Assembly: GCF_963082655.1 (NCBI RefSeq)
Contig: NC_081552.1
Location: 181,458,571 to 181,522,570 of the forward strand
Reading direction: 5' to 3'
From: Stomoxys calcitrans
Taxonomy: Eukaryota; Arthropoda; Insecta; Diptera; Muscidae
Length of the DNA stretch: 64,000 bases
Shown here: positions 23,690 to 35,000 of the stretch, piece after piece
How the letters are laid out: every line of letters starts with the position of its first letter
How positions within the stretch are numbered: the first letter of the stretch is position 1
The notes under the pieces: model-generated
What the model was told of the DNA's origin: nothing
Database searches by the model: none
Seen by the model: the letters and a program-made list of their open reading frames with translations, nothing else
Translations under genes and position numbers: made by a program

Positions 23690-23961
23690 ATTTCCATTTA
23701 ACATTTTTTTACATACAACTTAATGCATTTTCTTCCAATAACAATAAATTATTATTAATTTTGCAAATATAGATTTCATGTGGGTATCGATATTTTCATT
23801 CGCCATCGAAATTTCCTAGAATCACTTAAGTATAAATGCAGATCGCCAAGTATCGCTTGGCTCACTCTAATTGGAAACCACCATTGATTCAATTATACAA
23901 GCAGAACTATTTCAGTGCTACTGACGTGACGTGGTTCAGACTGTATAATACCCTATACCAT

Positions 23962-24000
23962 AATTAGATATAGCTCCCTAAGTGGGAGCTATATCTAATT
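23962..24000. repeat. Perfect 17-bp inverted repeat with 5-nt loop
   Basis: AATTAGATATAGCTCCC at 23962-23978 is matched by its exact reverse complement at 23984-24000. It lies at the broken end of the family B copy, about 270 bp after the gene 1 polyadenylation signal. It probably arose by a small inverted duplication of a family B unit. Confidence 0.7.
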
Positions 24001-24149
24001 CTGAACCAACTTTGATGGACTTCGGCGGATGTTTTCAGATGGGTAACTAAACAATGAATTTAAAATTTCGAGCAAATATGTTCAAACTGTAATAACTACG
24101 GTTGACAAATGACCAAGACTAGAAGACTAAATCGAGCTAAATATATATA

Positions 24150-25598
24150 CGAGGGTTGCCATTTATATTTCGGGATTAGAGACACAAAAACAAATATTAA
24201 TCATCAAAAATGGCTTTATTGTTTTGCAAAATATTCCCCACTAAGATGTATATACTTTTGCATGCGTTTGAATCAATTGTCGAAGCACTTTTGCCACTCT
24301 GATTAAGGTATCTCCAAAACATGAATTCTGATCGCATCAACCGCTATTTCAGGTGTCGAAAAACGTTGACCTCTTATTTTATTTTTTACGTACGGGAATA
24401 AAAACAAGTCATTCGGCTCTAAGTCAGAACTAGAGGGCGGATGACTCATTAAATCGATGTTTTGAGTGCTCAAAAATGCAGTTGTTTTTCGTATTTTCGG
24501 AGCATTTCTTTTGACCAATCGACAGGAGCCTGTTTTTGAGCGATTGACAAATTGTATGGCATACAACGCGAACAAATTTTTTTGACGGTCAAATGTTCAT
24601 GCTATATTGAATGTATGCTGATCCCACTAATAAAGGGTGATTTTTTTGAGGTTAGGATTTTCATGCATTAGTATTTGACAGATCACGTGGAATTTCAGAC
24701 ATGGTGTCAAAGAGAAAGATGCTCAGTATGCTTTGACATTTCATCATGAATAGACTTACTAACGAGCAACGCTTGCAAATCATTGAATTTTATTACCAAA
24801 ATCAGTGTTCGGTTCGAAATGTGTTCATTCACCGTTCAGCGATGAGGCTCATTTCTGGTTGAATGGCTACGTAAATAAGCAAAATTGCCGCATTTGGAGT
24901 GAAGAGCAACCAGAAGCCGTTCAAGAACTGCCCATGCATCCCGAAAAATGCACTGTTTGGTGTGGTTTGTACGCTGGTGGAATCATTGGACCGTATTTTT
25001 TCAAAGATGCTGTTGGACGCAACGTTACGGTGAATGAACACATTTCGAACCGAACACTGATTTTGGTAATAAAATTCAATGATTTGCAAGCGTTGCTCGT
25101 TAGTAAGTCTATTCATGATGAAATGTCAAAGCATACTGAGCATCTTTCTCTTTGACACCATGTCTGAAATCCCACGTGATCTGTCAAATACTAATGCATG
25201 AAAATCCTAACCTCAAAAAAAATCACCCTTTACCTAAGGTTGTCTCAATCTTACGATAAGTCACACGCCGATCTTGCAATATTAGTTGGCGCACAGCATC
25301 AATGGTTCTTGGAACAACAACTGATTTTGGACGACCTTGACGAAATTCATCTTGGAGTGAACTACGACCGAATGAACGAATGAATTCACTATACCATCGA
25401 TAAACACTGGTCCTTGATGGAGCTTCATCGACAAAAATTTAATTAAAATCATACTGTAAACAACACAAATAGCGCTCGTTTGTCACAACTTTGTGAGTAT
25501 GTATAACCTCAAAAATGGCAAGCTTTACGATAGAGATGTCAGTTGGTAGTTTGCAACACAAAGGTTGGCCAATTCCGAAATATTAAAGACAACCCTCG
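24150..25598 (-). mobile_element. Mariner (DD34D-type) relic, minus, interrupted by a foldback element
   Basis: The ends CGAGGGTTGCCATTTATATT and the inverted counterpart AATATTAAAGACAACCCTCG are flanked by TA (24148-24149, 25599-25600). Minus-strand transposase fragments include FLSTQNIDLMSHPPSSSDLE followed by PNDLFLFPYVKNKIRGQRFS. Without the 598-bp insertion it would be about 850 bp, so the transposase is also deleted. A longer relative is at 59583-60673. Confidence 0.8.
24633..25230 (+). mobile_element. Palindromic mariner-like foldback element, copy 4 (598 bp)
   Basis: Short subtype with the same junction as copy 1 but opposite orientation. TA duplications are at 24631-24632 and 25231-25232. 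The relative at 60205-60235 shows the uninterrupted host sequence (CCCACTAATGCCTAAGG), confirming a clean insertion into an older mariner. Confidence 0.9.
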
Positions 25599-25935
25599 TA
25601 TGGCAGCTATATCTAAATCTGAACCGTCTTCTATGACAGTCACCAGTGATATAAAGTGTCATAAGAAAATTCCTCCTGCCAAATTTCGAAAGAATCGGTT
25701 AACAAATGAGCACTTTATTGCAATATTTCTGTATCTAAATCTGAACTGATTTCGACTAAACTCTGTAAATATTGGAGAAGTCGTTGAGGAAAGCGTTGGA
25801 CGAAATGTTGGGACGATTGGTCAATAAATGTGCTTGCAGTGAAAGTGAATATCAGGCGAAATATATATATATATCACCTATATCTAAATCTGAACCGATT
25901 TCTTTGAAATTCACCAATAATACTCATAGTTATAT

Positions 25936-26221
25936 GGGGCCACCGAAGCGCAGAGGCATGCATGTCCGCCTATGACGCTGAACGACTGGGTCCGAATCCT
26001 GCCGAGAACGCCAGAAAAAAAATATCAGCGGTGGTTATCCCCTCCAAGTGCTGGCGACATTTGTGAGGTACTATGCCATGTTAAAACTTCTCCCCAAAGA
26101 GGTGTCGCACTGTGGCACGCCGTTCGGACTCGGCTTAAAATTTGAATCGGACAGCACTCAGTGATGTGTGAGAAGTTTGCCCCAGTTCCTTAGTGGAATG
26201 TTTATGGGCAAATTTGCATTT
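25936..26221 (+). mobile_element. tRNA-derived SINE copy, plus
   Basis: The head is GGCCACCGAAGCGCAGAGGC, with B box GGTCCGAATCC (one change). The body has ATCAGCGGTGGTTATCCCC and the tail ends GCAAATTTGCATT. It is inserted in family B. The target duplication is not clear. Confidence 0.8.
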
Positions 26222-26903
26222 AAGAGAAACCCCTTCCTGCCAAATTTCGAGAGAATCGGTTAACAAATTCTTTATTGCAATATTTCTTAAAATCAGACGA
26301 TCATATATATGGGTGCTATATCTGAATCTGAACCGATTTCGGCCAATCTCTATAGATATTGTGGTAGTCTTTAAGGAAAGCGTTGTTCAAAATTTTGGTG
26401 TAAATGCGCTTGCTGTGGCTCTAGGAGTGAAAATTGAGCGATATATTTATATGGGAGGTATATCTAAATCTAAACCGCTTTCTAAAAAATTCACCAGTAA
26501 TGTCGAGAGTCAAGAGAAAATCCGTCCTGCCAAAATTTGATAGAATCGGTAAACGAATGACCACAAAATTTCAATATAAGTCTAAATCGGACGAACATAT
26601 ATATGAGAGTTATATCCAAATCTGAACCGATTTTTTCCAATTTCAATAAGCTTTGTATCTTCGCTAAAAAAAATGTTTATACCAAATTTGGAGAATAACG
26701 GATAAAAATTGCGACCTGTAATTTGTACAGAAATTAACATGGACAGACGGACAGAAAGACAGACGAACATAGCTAAATCGAATCAGAAAGCGATTCTGAG
26801 TCGATCGGTATACATGTCAATGGGTCTATCACTCTTCCTTCTGGGTGTTGCAAACAAATGCACTAAGTTATAATACCCAGTACCAAAGTGGTGGTATAGG
26901 GTA

Positions 26904-28470
26904 TACCAAGTAAAAGCGTACTAAACTAGGCCGGATCGAATCCTATATACCCTCCACCATGGATCGCATTTGTCAAATTCTTTGGCCGATATCTCTTTAA
27001 AGACAAACAAAGGAATGGATGAGAATTTCTACGCTATTTCAGTTATACCAAATTATGAACCGATTGGGGACATACTTGGTTTGGCTGTTGTTGTTGTAGC
27101 CATATTTTCATGTGGAGGTGGCGATACTCGTCAAGCTCCTGTGTGAGCAAGCTCGTTCCGGTTCAAAGGACCGATCGCCGTGGGAACAAGATGGCCATTG
27201 GTTATTTAAAGGCGCCAATAACACGCCTTGTCACATGGAGCATCATAGGCACATTGTCCGCGACTGCCGTTGCAGCTACTCCGTATGGAGCATTCCACTA
27301 TCCTCAACCAGTGGACGCGCCCGGAAGCTCGCAGTTAAGCTTCTCACATATATTGGACCAAAATGTTCCAGCAGATAGCTGTTGGTAACCAAAATAGAAT
27401 TCAATGTGCAAAATTTCAGCCAAATCGGATAAGAATTGCTCCCTCTAGAGGCTTAAGAAGTATAATCAGGAGATCAGTTTATATTGGAGCCATATCACGT
27501 TGTGAACCAATTTGAGCCATCCTGGAAACAGTTGTTGATGGTCAAACCAAAACACATTATGTACAATTTCAGCCAAATCGGATTTTAATTGCGCCCTTTA
27601 GAGGTTCAAGCAGTCAAGATCCGAAATCGGTTTATATGGGATCTATATCATGTTATAGACCGATTTAGACAATAATTGGCAGAGATTTTGATGGTGAAAT
27701 CAAAAATCGGATAAGTATTGCGTCCTCTAGAAGCTCAACCAGTCTAATCGGGAGATCAGTCTATATGGCAGCTATATCAGGATATGAACCGATTTCAACC
27801 ATACTTGGCACAGTTGTTAGAAGTCACAACGAAACATCTCCTCCAACATTTCAGCCAAATCGGATTAGAATTGCGAACTCTAGTGGGTCAAGAAGTCAAG
27901 ACACAAGATCAGATTATAACGCACCCATATCTGGTTATGAACCGATTTGAACCATACTTGGCACAGTTGTTGAAAGAGATACGAAAACACCACTTGCAAA
28001 AATTTCAGCCATCTCGGATAATAATTGCGCCCTCTAGCTGATCAAGAAGTCATAATCCGAGATCGGTTTATATGGGAGCTATATCAGGTTATGAACCGAT
28101 TAAGATCATATTTGTCAGAGTTGTTGGAAATCAAAATAAAAGAAATGGTACAAAATTGCATCCAAATCGGATTAGAATTGCACCCTCTAGAGGCTCAAGA
28201 AGTTTAGATCCGATATCGGTTTATATGGTAGCTATACCAAAACATGGTCCATTTACTATACCAATGGACCTGCACGAATAAGAAGTATTTGCGCAAAATT
28301 TCAAGCACCTAGACATTTAGACAGACGGTCGGACATGGCTAAATCGACTAAGAATATCAGCACGATTAACAATATATATGCTTTTTTGGGTCTCAGATCA
28401 ATATTTTGATTTGTTGCAAACGGAATTACGAAATAAGTATACACCCAACCTATGGCGGAGGGTATAAAAA
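26904..28470 (+). repeat. Repeat family A copy, plus, with a LINE-derived insertion
   Basis: The head CCAAGTAAAAGCG ... CTAGGCCGGATCGAATCC follows family B directly. Units carry TTTATATGGGAGCTATATCA and the right end is CCAACCTATGGCGGAGGGTA. The stretch 27083-27395 is foreign. Confidence 0.7.
27083..27395 (+). mobile_element. LINE-associated fragment inside family A
   Basis: It starts with GTTGTTGTTGTAGCCATATT. The reading GHWLFKGANNTPCHMEHHRH matches, on the opposite strand, the fragment at about 9560-9640. No complete domain is present; it is probably part of the end of an old LINE. Confidence 0.45.
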
Positions 28471-28554
28471 TGTGAGGGGTGACTGTAAAATGATTTATTT
28501 TCAAACTTAAAATTATTTTATTTTAACAAGTTAGCTGTGATTTTAATTGTTTTT

Positions 28555-30293
28555 GATACCTGGTACCATAGGATGGGGGTATACTTATTTCGTCATTTGG
28601 GTTGTTACACCTCGAAATATGCGTCTAAGATCCCATAAAATATATAATTTCTTGATCGCCATGACATTTGAAGTCGATCTAGCCATGTCCGTCCGTCTGT
28701 CGAAGCAATCTAAGTTTCGAAGGAGTACAGCTAGGCGCTTGAAATTTTGCACAAATAATTTTTATTAGTGTAGGTCAGTTGGAATTGTAAATAGGCCATA
28801 TCGGTCCATGTTTTGGTATAGCTGCCATATAAACCGATATCGGATCTAGACTTATTGAGCTTCTAGAGGGCGCATTTTTTTATTTTGATTTCCAACAACT
28901 CTGGCAAGTATGGTCTATATCGGTTCATAACCTGATATAGCTGCCATATAAACCGATCACGGATTTTGATTTCTTGAGCCGCTAGAGGACGCAATTATTA
29001 TCCGAGTTGGCTAAAATTTTGCGCGTGGTGTTTCAGTATCACTTTCAATAACTGTTCTAAGTATAGTCCAAATCGGTTCATAACCTGATTTAGCTGCCAT
29101 ATAAACCGATCTTGTGACTTGACTTCTTGAGCCAGTAAAGGGCGCAATTCTTATACGATTTGGCTGAAATGTTGTATCCTCATACAACATTTCAACCAAA
29201 TATCTTGTTGTGACTTCTAACAACTGTGCCAAGTATGGTTCAAATCAGTTCATAGCCTGATATAGCTGCCATTTAGACTGATCTCCCGATAAGACTTGTT
29301 GAGCTTCTAGAGGGCGCAATTTTTATCCAATTTGACTGAAATTTTGCACATATCGATAAGGAAATAATATCAGTCATCAGTCCACAACCTGATATATCTG
29401 CTATTGGGTTGCCCAAAAGTAATTGCGGATTTTTTAAAAGAAAGTAAATGCATTTTTAATAAAACTTAGAATGAACTTTAATCAAATATACTTTTTTACA
29501 CTTTTTTTCTAAAGCAAGCTAAAAATAACAGCTGATAACTGACATAAGAAAGAATGCAATTACAGAGTCACAAGCCGTTGAAAAAATTTGTCAACGCCGA
29601 CTATATGAAAAATCCGCAATTACTTTTTGGGCAACCCAATATATAAACCGATCTTGGGTCTTGACTTATTAAGCCTCTAGAGGCCGCAATTGTTATCCGA
29701 TTTTGCTGAAATTTTGCACGTGGTATTTCACTTCCAACAACTGTGCTTTGATTGATTGAAATCGGTTCAAAACCTGATATAGCTGCCATATAAACCGACT
29801 TTGGGTCTTGATTTCTTGTGCCACTAGAGGGCGCAATTCTTATCCGATTTGGCTGAAATTTGGCATGAAGTATTTTGTTATGACTTTCAAAAACTGTATT
29901 AAGTATGGTTTGAATCGGAACATACACAGCTGTCATATAATCCGATCTGCTATCTTGACTTTTTAAGCCTCTAAATGGCGCAATTCATATCCGATTTTGC
30001 TAAAATTTTGTACAACGGCTTCTCCCATGACCTCCAACATACATGTCCAATAATCGATCTATAGCTTGATGCAGCTCCCATATAAACCGATCTCCCGATT
30101 ATGCTTCTTAAGCACCTTCAAGGAGCAATTTTTATTCGAATGGACTGACATATTACCCAATGAGTTCTACTATGATCTTCAATATTCAATTCATTTATGA
30201 CCGAAGAGATACCGCTCAAACAACTCGACAAATGCAATCCATGGTGGAGGGTATATAAGATTCGGCCCGGTCGAACTTAGCACGCTCTTACTT
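28555..30293 (-). repeat. Repeat family A copy, minus, with a MITE inserted
   Basis: The left end is TACCATAGGATGGGGGTATA. Units with CATATAAACCGATC and CTAGAGGGCGCAATT follow, and the right end is TTCGGCCCGGTCGAACTTAG. The MITE at 29404-29640 interrupts one unit. Intergenic between genes 1 and 2. Confidence 0.72.
29404..29640 (+). mobile_element. mariner-type MITE (cecropia-like ends), copy 2
   Basis: 237 bp, with TTGGGTTGCCCAAAAGTAAT at the left and ATTACTTTTTGGGCAACCCA at the right. TA duplications are at 29402-29403 and 29641-29642. Non-coding. Confidence 0.88.
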
Positions 30294-30294
30294 G

Positions 30295-31035
30295 TTATAC
30301 CCTCCACCATAGGATGGGGGTATACTAATTTCATCATTCTGATTGCAACTCCGCGAAATATGCGTCTGAGACCCCATAAAGTATATATATTCTTGATGGT
30401 CATGTCATTTTAAGTCGATCTAGCCATGTCCGTCTGTCTGTCTGTCCGTCGAGAAGGAGTAAAGCTAGCCGCTTGAAATTTTGCACAAAAACTTTTTATT
30501 AGTGTAGGTCGGTTGGTATTGTAAATGGGTTATATCGGTCCATGTTTTGATATAGCTGCCATATAAACCGATCTTGGATCTTGACTTCTTGAGCCTCTAG
30601 AGGGCGCAATTATCCGATTTGAGTGAAATTTTGCACAAGGTGTTTTGGTATAACTTCCAACAACTGCGCTAAGTATGATTCAAATCGATTCATACCCTGG
30701 TATAGCTGTCATATAAATTGATCTGGGATCTTGACTTCTTGAGCCTCTAGAGAGCGCAATTCTCATCCGATTTTTCAGACATTTTGTACAACGGCTTCTC
30801 ATGACCTTCAACATACGTGTCTAATATGGTCTGAATTGATCAATAGCTTGATACAGCTCCCATATAAATTTCAATTCATTTATGCTCCGAATCGGACTAT
30901 AACTTGATATAGCTCCAACAGCATAACAGTTCATATCTATTATTCCTTGTTTGCCTAAAAAGAGATACCATGCAAGGAACTTGACAAATGCGATCCATGG
31001 TGTAGGGTATATAAGATTCGCTCTTACTTGTTTTT
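30295..31035 (-). repeat. Repeat family A copy, minus, abutting the previous copy
   Basis: TATACCCTCCACCATAGGAT starts right after the end of the preceding copy. The CCGTCTGTCTGTCTGTCCG block follows. The GGCCCGGCCGAA part of the right end is missing: GTATATAAGATTCG runs straight into CTCTTACTTGTTT. Confidence 0.7.
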
Positions 31036-31952
31036 CATTTTTAATGGTTTAATCTTGTGTTTGTGATTTTAAATATTTTTACCGAAGTTCTATGGTAATG
31101 TTCCATAGTTCTATGAATTGAGCCACTGTTTTACGTTTCTATGCTATGTTGACACCAGTAGATACCACATAGATGTATTTAAATGTTGGTCTTCCATTTA
31201 AACGTTTTTGCCAAAAGCCGGCAAAATAAACAGAGAGCTGATTTTCAAAAGCTTCATTCATTACGCATGCTTAAAAGAAATCGAAGCTTTTCATTCATAA
31301 ATACCGGCTAAGGCAAACTTGTTAACAACAAGTCAGCTTTATGGCAAATGAATAATTTCAATATCACTCAGTATTAGAATAGTGGCAGAGTAATAAAGTT
31401 GATTCACAAAAATAGAAAACGGAAGTCCTATACCGGAAGTAGTAATCAAAAATTAAGGATGTTTGCTTGTGAAAATATATGCTATGCAATTGCTGTGAGT
31501 GAATGATAATGGTGAAGTAACAAGCTATAAAACAAGCAGAAAAATATGTAAATACACCATTGTAGTGATTTGTAATAAAAATGTTTATTCAAAGTTAAGC
31601 AAAGTAATCACAATACACAGCTTAAAAAGCAGTGAATTCTTCAACAAATCCAGTGTCACCCATTTTATCTTCCTCCTCCACATTATGAATCGTGGAGAAC
31701 ACTGAAGGAGGACTAGTAGGTCTTGTAAAAAGTGTGTTTCATAATAATACAGAAATTTTGTGTTGTTCTTGAAACAAGTAAAGTTTACTCGGAAGTATCG
31801 CGGGCACAGAACCATTGGATTATCATTAAATTAGCCATACAAGATCTTTGGGTCGGCAGTACCACCCAAAAAACAATTTCAATATAACATTAAGAAAAAC
31901 ATACCAATTCCCAAGAGATAACAAAACGTAAAAGGGAAACATTGATGACAAA
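31036..31952 (+). other. Upstream region and probable 5' untranslated sequence of gene 2
   Basis: This repeat-poor stretch precedes the gene 2 start. TCAGT at about 31367 fits the arthropod initiator consensus but has no convincing TATA box 30 bp upstream, so the transcription start is only a guess. A 6-codon upstream open frame begins at ATG 31945 and overlaps the gene 2 start. Confidence 0.4.
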
Positions 31953-32027
31953 ATGGTTATATTGATGTCATGTTGCTGTTGGGATGATGTATGGCATGGT
32001 AGTTTTGCCAGTGGCGTTTATACAATG
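31953..32027 (+). CDS. Gene 2 coding exon 1
   Basis: The ATG at 31953 is in good insect context (ACAAAATGG). Twenty-five codons end at GTAAGT (32028). Compared with gene 1 exon 1, identical residues include I-L, S-C-C-C, V-W, G-S, A and Y-T. The following intron is about 30.4 kb. Confidence 0.8.
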
Positions 32028-35000
32028 GTAAGTAAGTGTAAGGGACGACATCAAATGTGTGAAGTGTCATATCATTTTGAATAATGCATGGATATTGGGG
32101 TGGGTCAATCGAATTTTTAATAGGTAAGGTCAACTTGTAAGAGCCAACGAATTCCAATAAAGTGGGTATCACAATCGTAGTCTACGAAAAATTGGAAAAA
32201 ATTTTGACCAAGGACTTATAAATCTAAAATCATTCAATCAGTTTCAAACAACACATTCATATTTTTGGCCCAATATGTAGCATATCTCCGATTTTTTCGT
32301 TTAAATCCGAAAGCTTAAGTTTGTTTTTAGACCTATGCTTCTTGGGTGAAACTTCTTAGAATTTGACGATTTTGACAACCGGAAAAAATTGACCCACCCT
32401 TATGTCCAATAGTCCCCTTAATTGCAAATTTGGCCACAAACATTTCATTAACGAACAGCAGGGACACTTTTTCGACATTTATGAGTTCTGTCAGATTCAA
32501 GTTTTACCGTACCGACAATAGATTTCCTTTTTTAGCCTAGTCCGTACGGCGAGCCGCTGAGATACATATCTACGTTGAGGAGTTTTATACGGCTTAAGGC
32601 TACAGAAATCAGTGTCATTGGTGAAGGCATAACCAATGTTGAAGATTTGTTTTGGTGTTATTGTCAGGATTATTATTTCATCTGTCACCAACATCATTAG
32701 CTGCTGTTCTACCTTAACAACGTTTACGGAAAATTAAATAAACATTTGTTGACTTGTTATGGAGGCCTTTATTTTGGGAATTGGGGAAAATCCAAAGGCT
32801 GACCTGCTGCCGGTCCGCCGTTTGTGATCGCACCCAGAGAAGTCATTGGTTGGAATTCGATTATAAGAACAAAAAGATAATAATGTCAAAACGATTTTAA
32901 TTGTTTGATTCAAAGTTTGGTTATTTTCAGTAGCTATCTTAACCACGACACAATTAATAGGGTTAAAAGAAGGTGCTACTTACCGATTTATCAGTTCCGT
33001 CAATCATTTCCATAAAAAAATTAATTTTGCTTCTGCCAATTGTATCAACAACGTTTAATTTTTGCTTTACCACTGAAGAGTTAGCACAACACTCTTATGG
33101 TAGTTTTGCTTATTACCCTACTGGTAATTGTGCTAACTGACATACCGAAGTTCTATTAACCCCTTACCGGTAGTTGTGCTAACTATCCTTCCGGCAGAAA
33201 GTACTACATATAAATTCTTCACATACCACTGAAGAATTCGGAAACCGAGGTTCGAGTCTCCCCGCCGGTCAATTTTTTCTTTGTTATTTTTTTTCTTTAA
33301 ACTTATTTAAGAAAATTCGGCTTGAAAAAATATGTATTTCTTATTGAAAATTCTTTTAAAGAATGGTTTCTATACTTTTTGTAATTTTAATTTATTTGAA
33401 AAACTTAATACTGTACAGTTATGCTTATTGCCCTGTATCATCACTAAAAAAATTATGTCCATAGGCTAGAGGATGCATGAAAGACTACCAAACATGACAT
33501 CACGAGTTCAAATCTGACCTCGACCACCGACAAAACTAATAAAATTAATTTTAAAGCGTAAAAGGTGAAGAGAGAAAATCCCGAGGAGAGCAGCAGCAGC
33601 AGCAAGCAGAATAGAACGAATAATCGCAGCGCACCCGAACGACGCACACTTAAAGCAATTTTTATTTTTTGGTAGCATAACATAAACAAGACAATAACCT
33701 CAACACCAACGTTGGTTGTCACAACAGCAAAGTTGCGGTTGGCAAAAAAATTGGTTGAGGCAACAAATCTGTTTTCTGGGTGCGTGTGTAGATAACTGTT
33801 TGGAATTTTGAATAGTAAGAGCTGAGATGTTAACGGGGTAAAGAGAAGCAAGTAAAAGCGTGCTAAGTTCGGCCGGGTCGAATTTTACGTGCCCTCCACC
33901 GTGGATTGCATTTGTCGTGTACTTTACGCTATCTCTTTCTAGGCATCTCTTTTTAGGCAAACAAAGAATAATGGATTAAAATTGCTATGCTATTGGGGAT
34001 ATGTATATCATATTCGGATCATAAGTGAATTGAATATTGAAGACCAGAGTAGAAGTCTTTGGGTAATATTTCAGTCCACTCGGATAAGAATTGCGCCTTG
34101 TAGGGGCTCAAGAAGCATAATCGGCAGATTGGTTTATATGGGAGCTGTATCAGGCTATATATCGATTAAGACCATATTGTACATGTTGAAGGTCATGGGA
34201 GAAGGCGCTGTATAAAATTTCAGCAAAATTGGTTTATATGGCAGCTATATCAGATTATTTACCGATTTGAATCATAATATGCACAGTTCTTGGAAATCAT
34301 AACAAATAACTTAGTGCAAAATTTCAGCCAAATCGGATGAGAATTGCGCCCTCTATTGGCTCAAGAAGTAAAGATCCAAGATTGTTTTATATGGCAGCTA
34401 TATCAGATTATGGACCGATTTGAGCCATACTAAGCACAGTTGTTGGAAGTCATAATGAACAACTTCGTGCACACTGACCGCCAAATCGGATGAGAATTGC
34501 GCCCTCTATTGGCTCAAGAAGTCGAGATCCAAGATTGGTTTACATGGCAGCTATATCAGGTTATGGACCGATTTTAACCATACTAACAAACAACTTCGTG
34601 AACAATATCAGCCAAAACGGATGAGAATTGCGCCCTTTATTGGCTCAAGAAGTCAAGATCCAAGATTGGTTTATATGGCAGCTATATCAGGTTATTTACC
34701 GATTTGAATTGTAATATGCACAGTTGATGGAAGTCATAACAAATAACTTCGTATAAAATGTCAGCTAAATCGGATTAGAATTGCGCCCTCTAGTGGCTCA
34801 AGAAATCAAGAACCAAGATCGGTTTATATGGCAGCTATATCAGGTTATAGACCGATTTATGACATACTTAGCACAGTTGTTTAAAATCATAACAAACAAC
34901 TTCACGCAAATTTTCATCCCAATTGGATAAAAATTGTGCCCTCTAAATGCTCCAGAAGTGAAGATTCAAGATCGGTTTATATGGCAAAACATGGACCGAT

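Larger units (their letters stand above)
23940..26903 (-). repeat. Repeat family B copy hosting nested insertions
   Basis: Family B sequence runs 23940-24149, resumes at 25599 and continues to 26903, ending GGTGGTATAGGGTATA. It is interrupted by a mariner (24150-25598), itself hosting a foldback element, and by a SINE (25936-26221). It lies 0.25-3.2 kb downstream of gene 1. Confidence 0.65.

Noticed and set aside
27784..28041. Many short open frames such as MGAISGYEP-like or YMAAISGYEP-like peptides in families A, B and D
   Set aside because: They recur in every repeat unit on both strands, have no start context and change frame between units. They are translations of the repeat.
33215..33290. 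tRNA-like GAGGTTCGAGTCTCC with CCGCCGGT and T run
   Set aside because: No matching 5' acceptor strand or A box at the right distance.
33590..33615. (AGC)n run as the Cys cluster of a third paralogue on the minus strand
   Set aside because: The reading continues into Leu/Ser-rich low-complexity sequence without the V-W-x-G-S motif or a splice donor.
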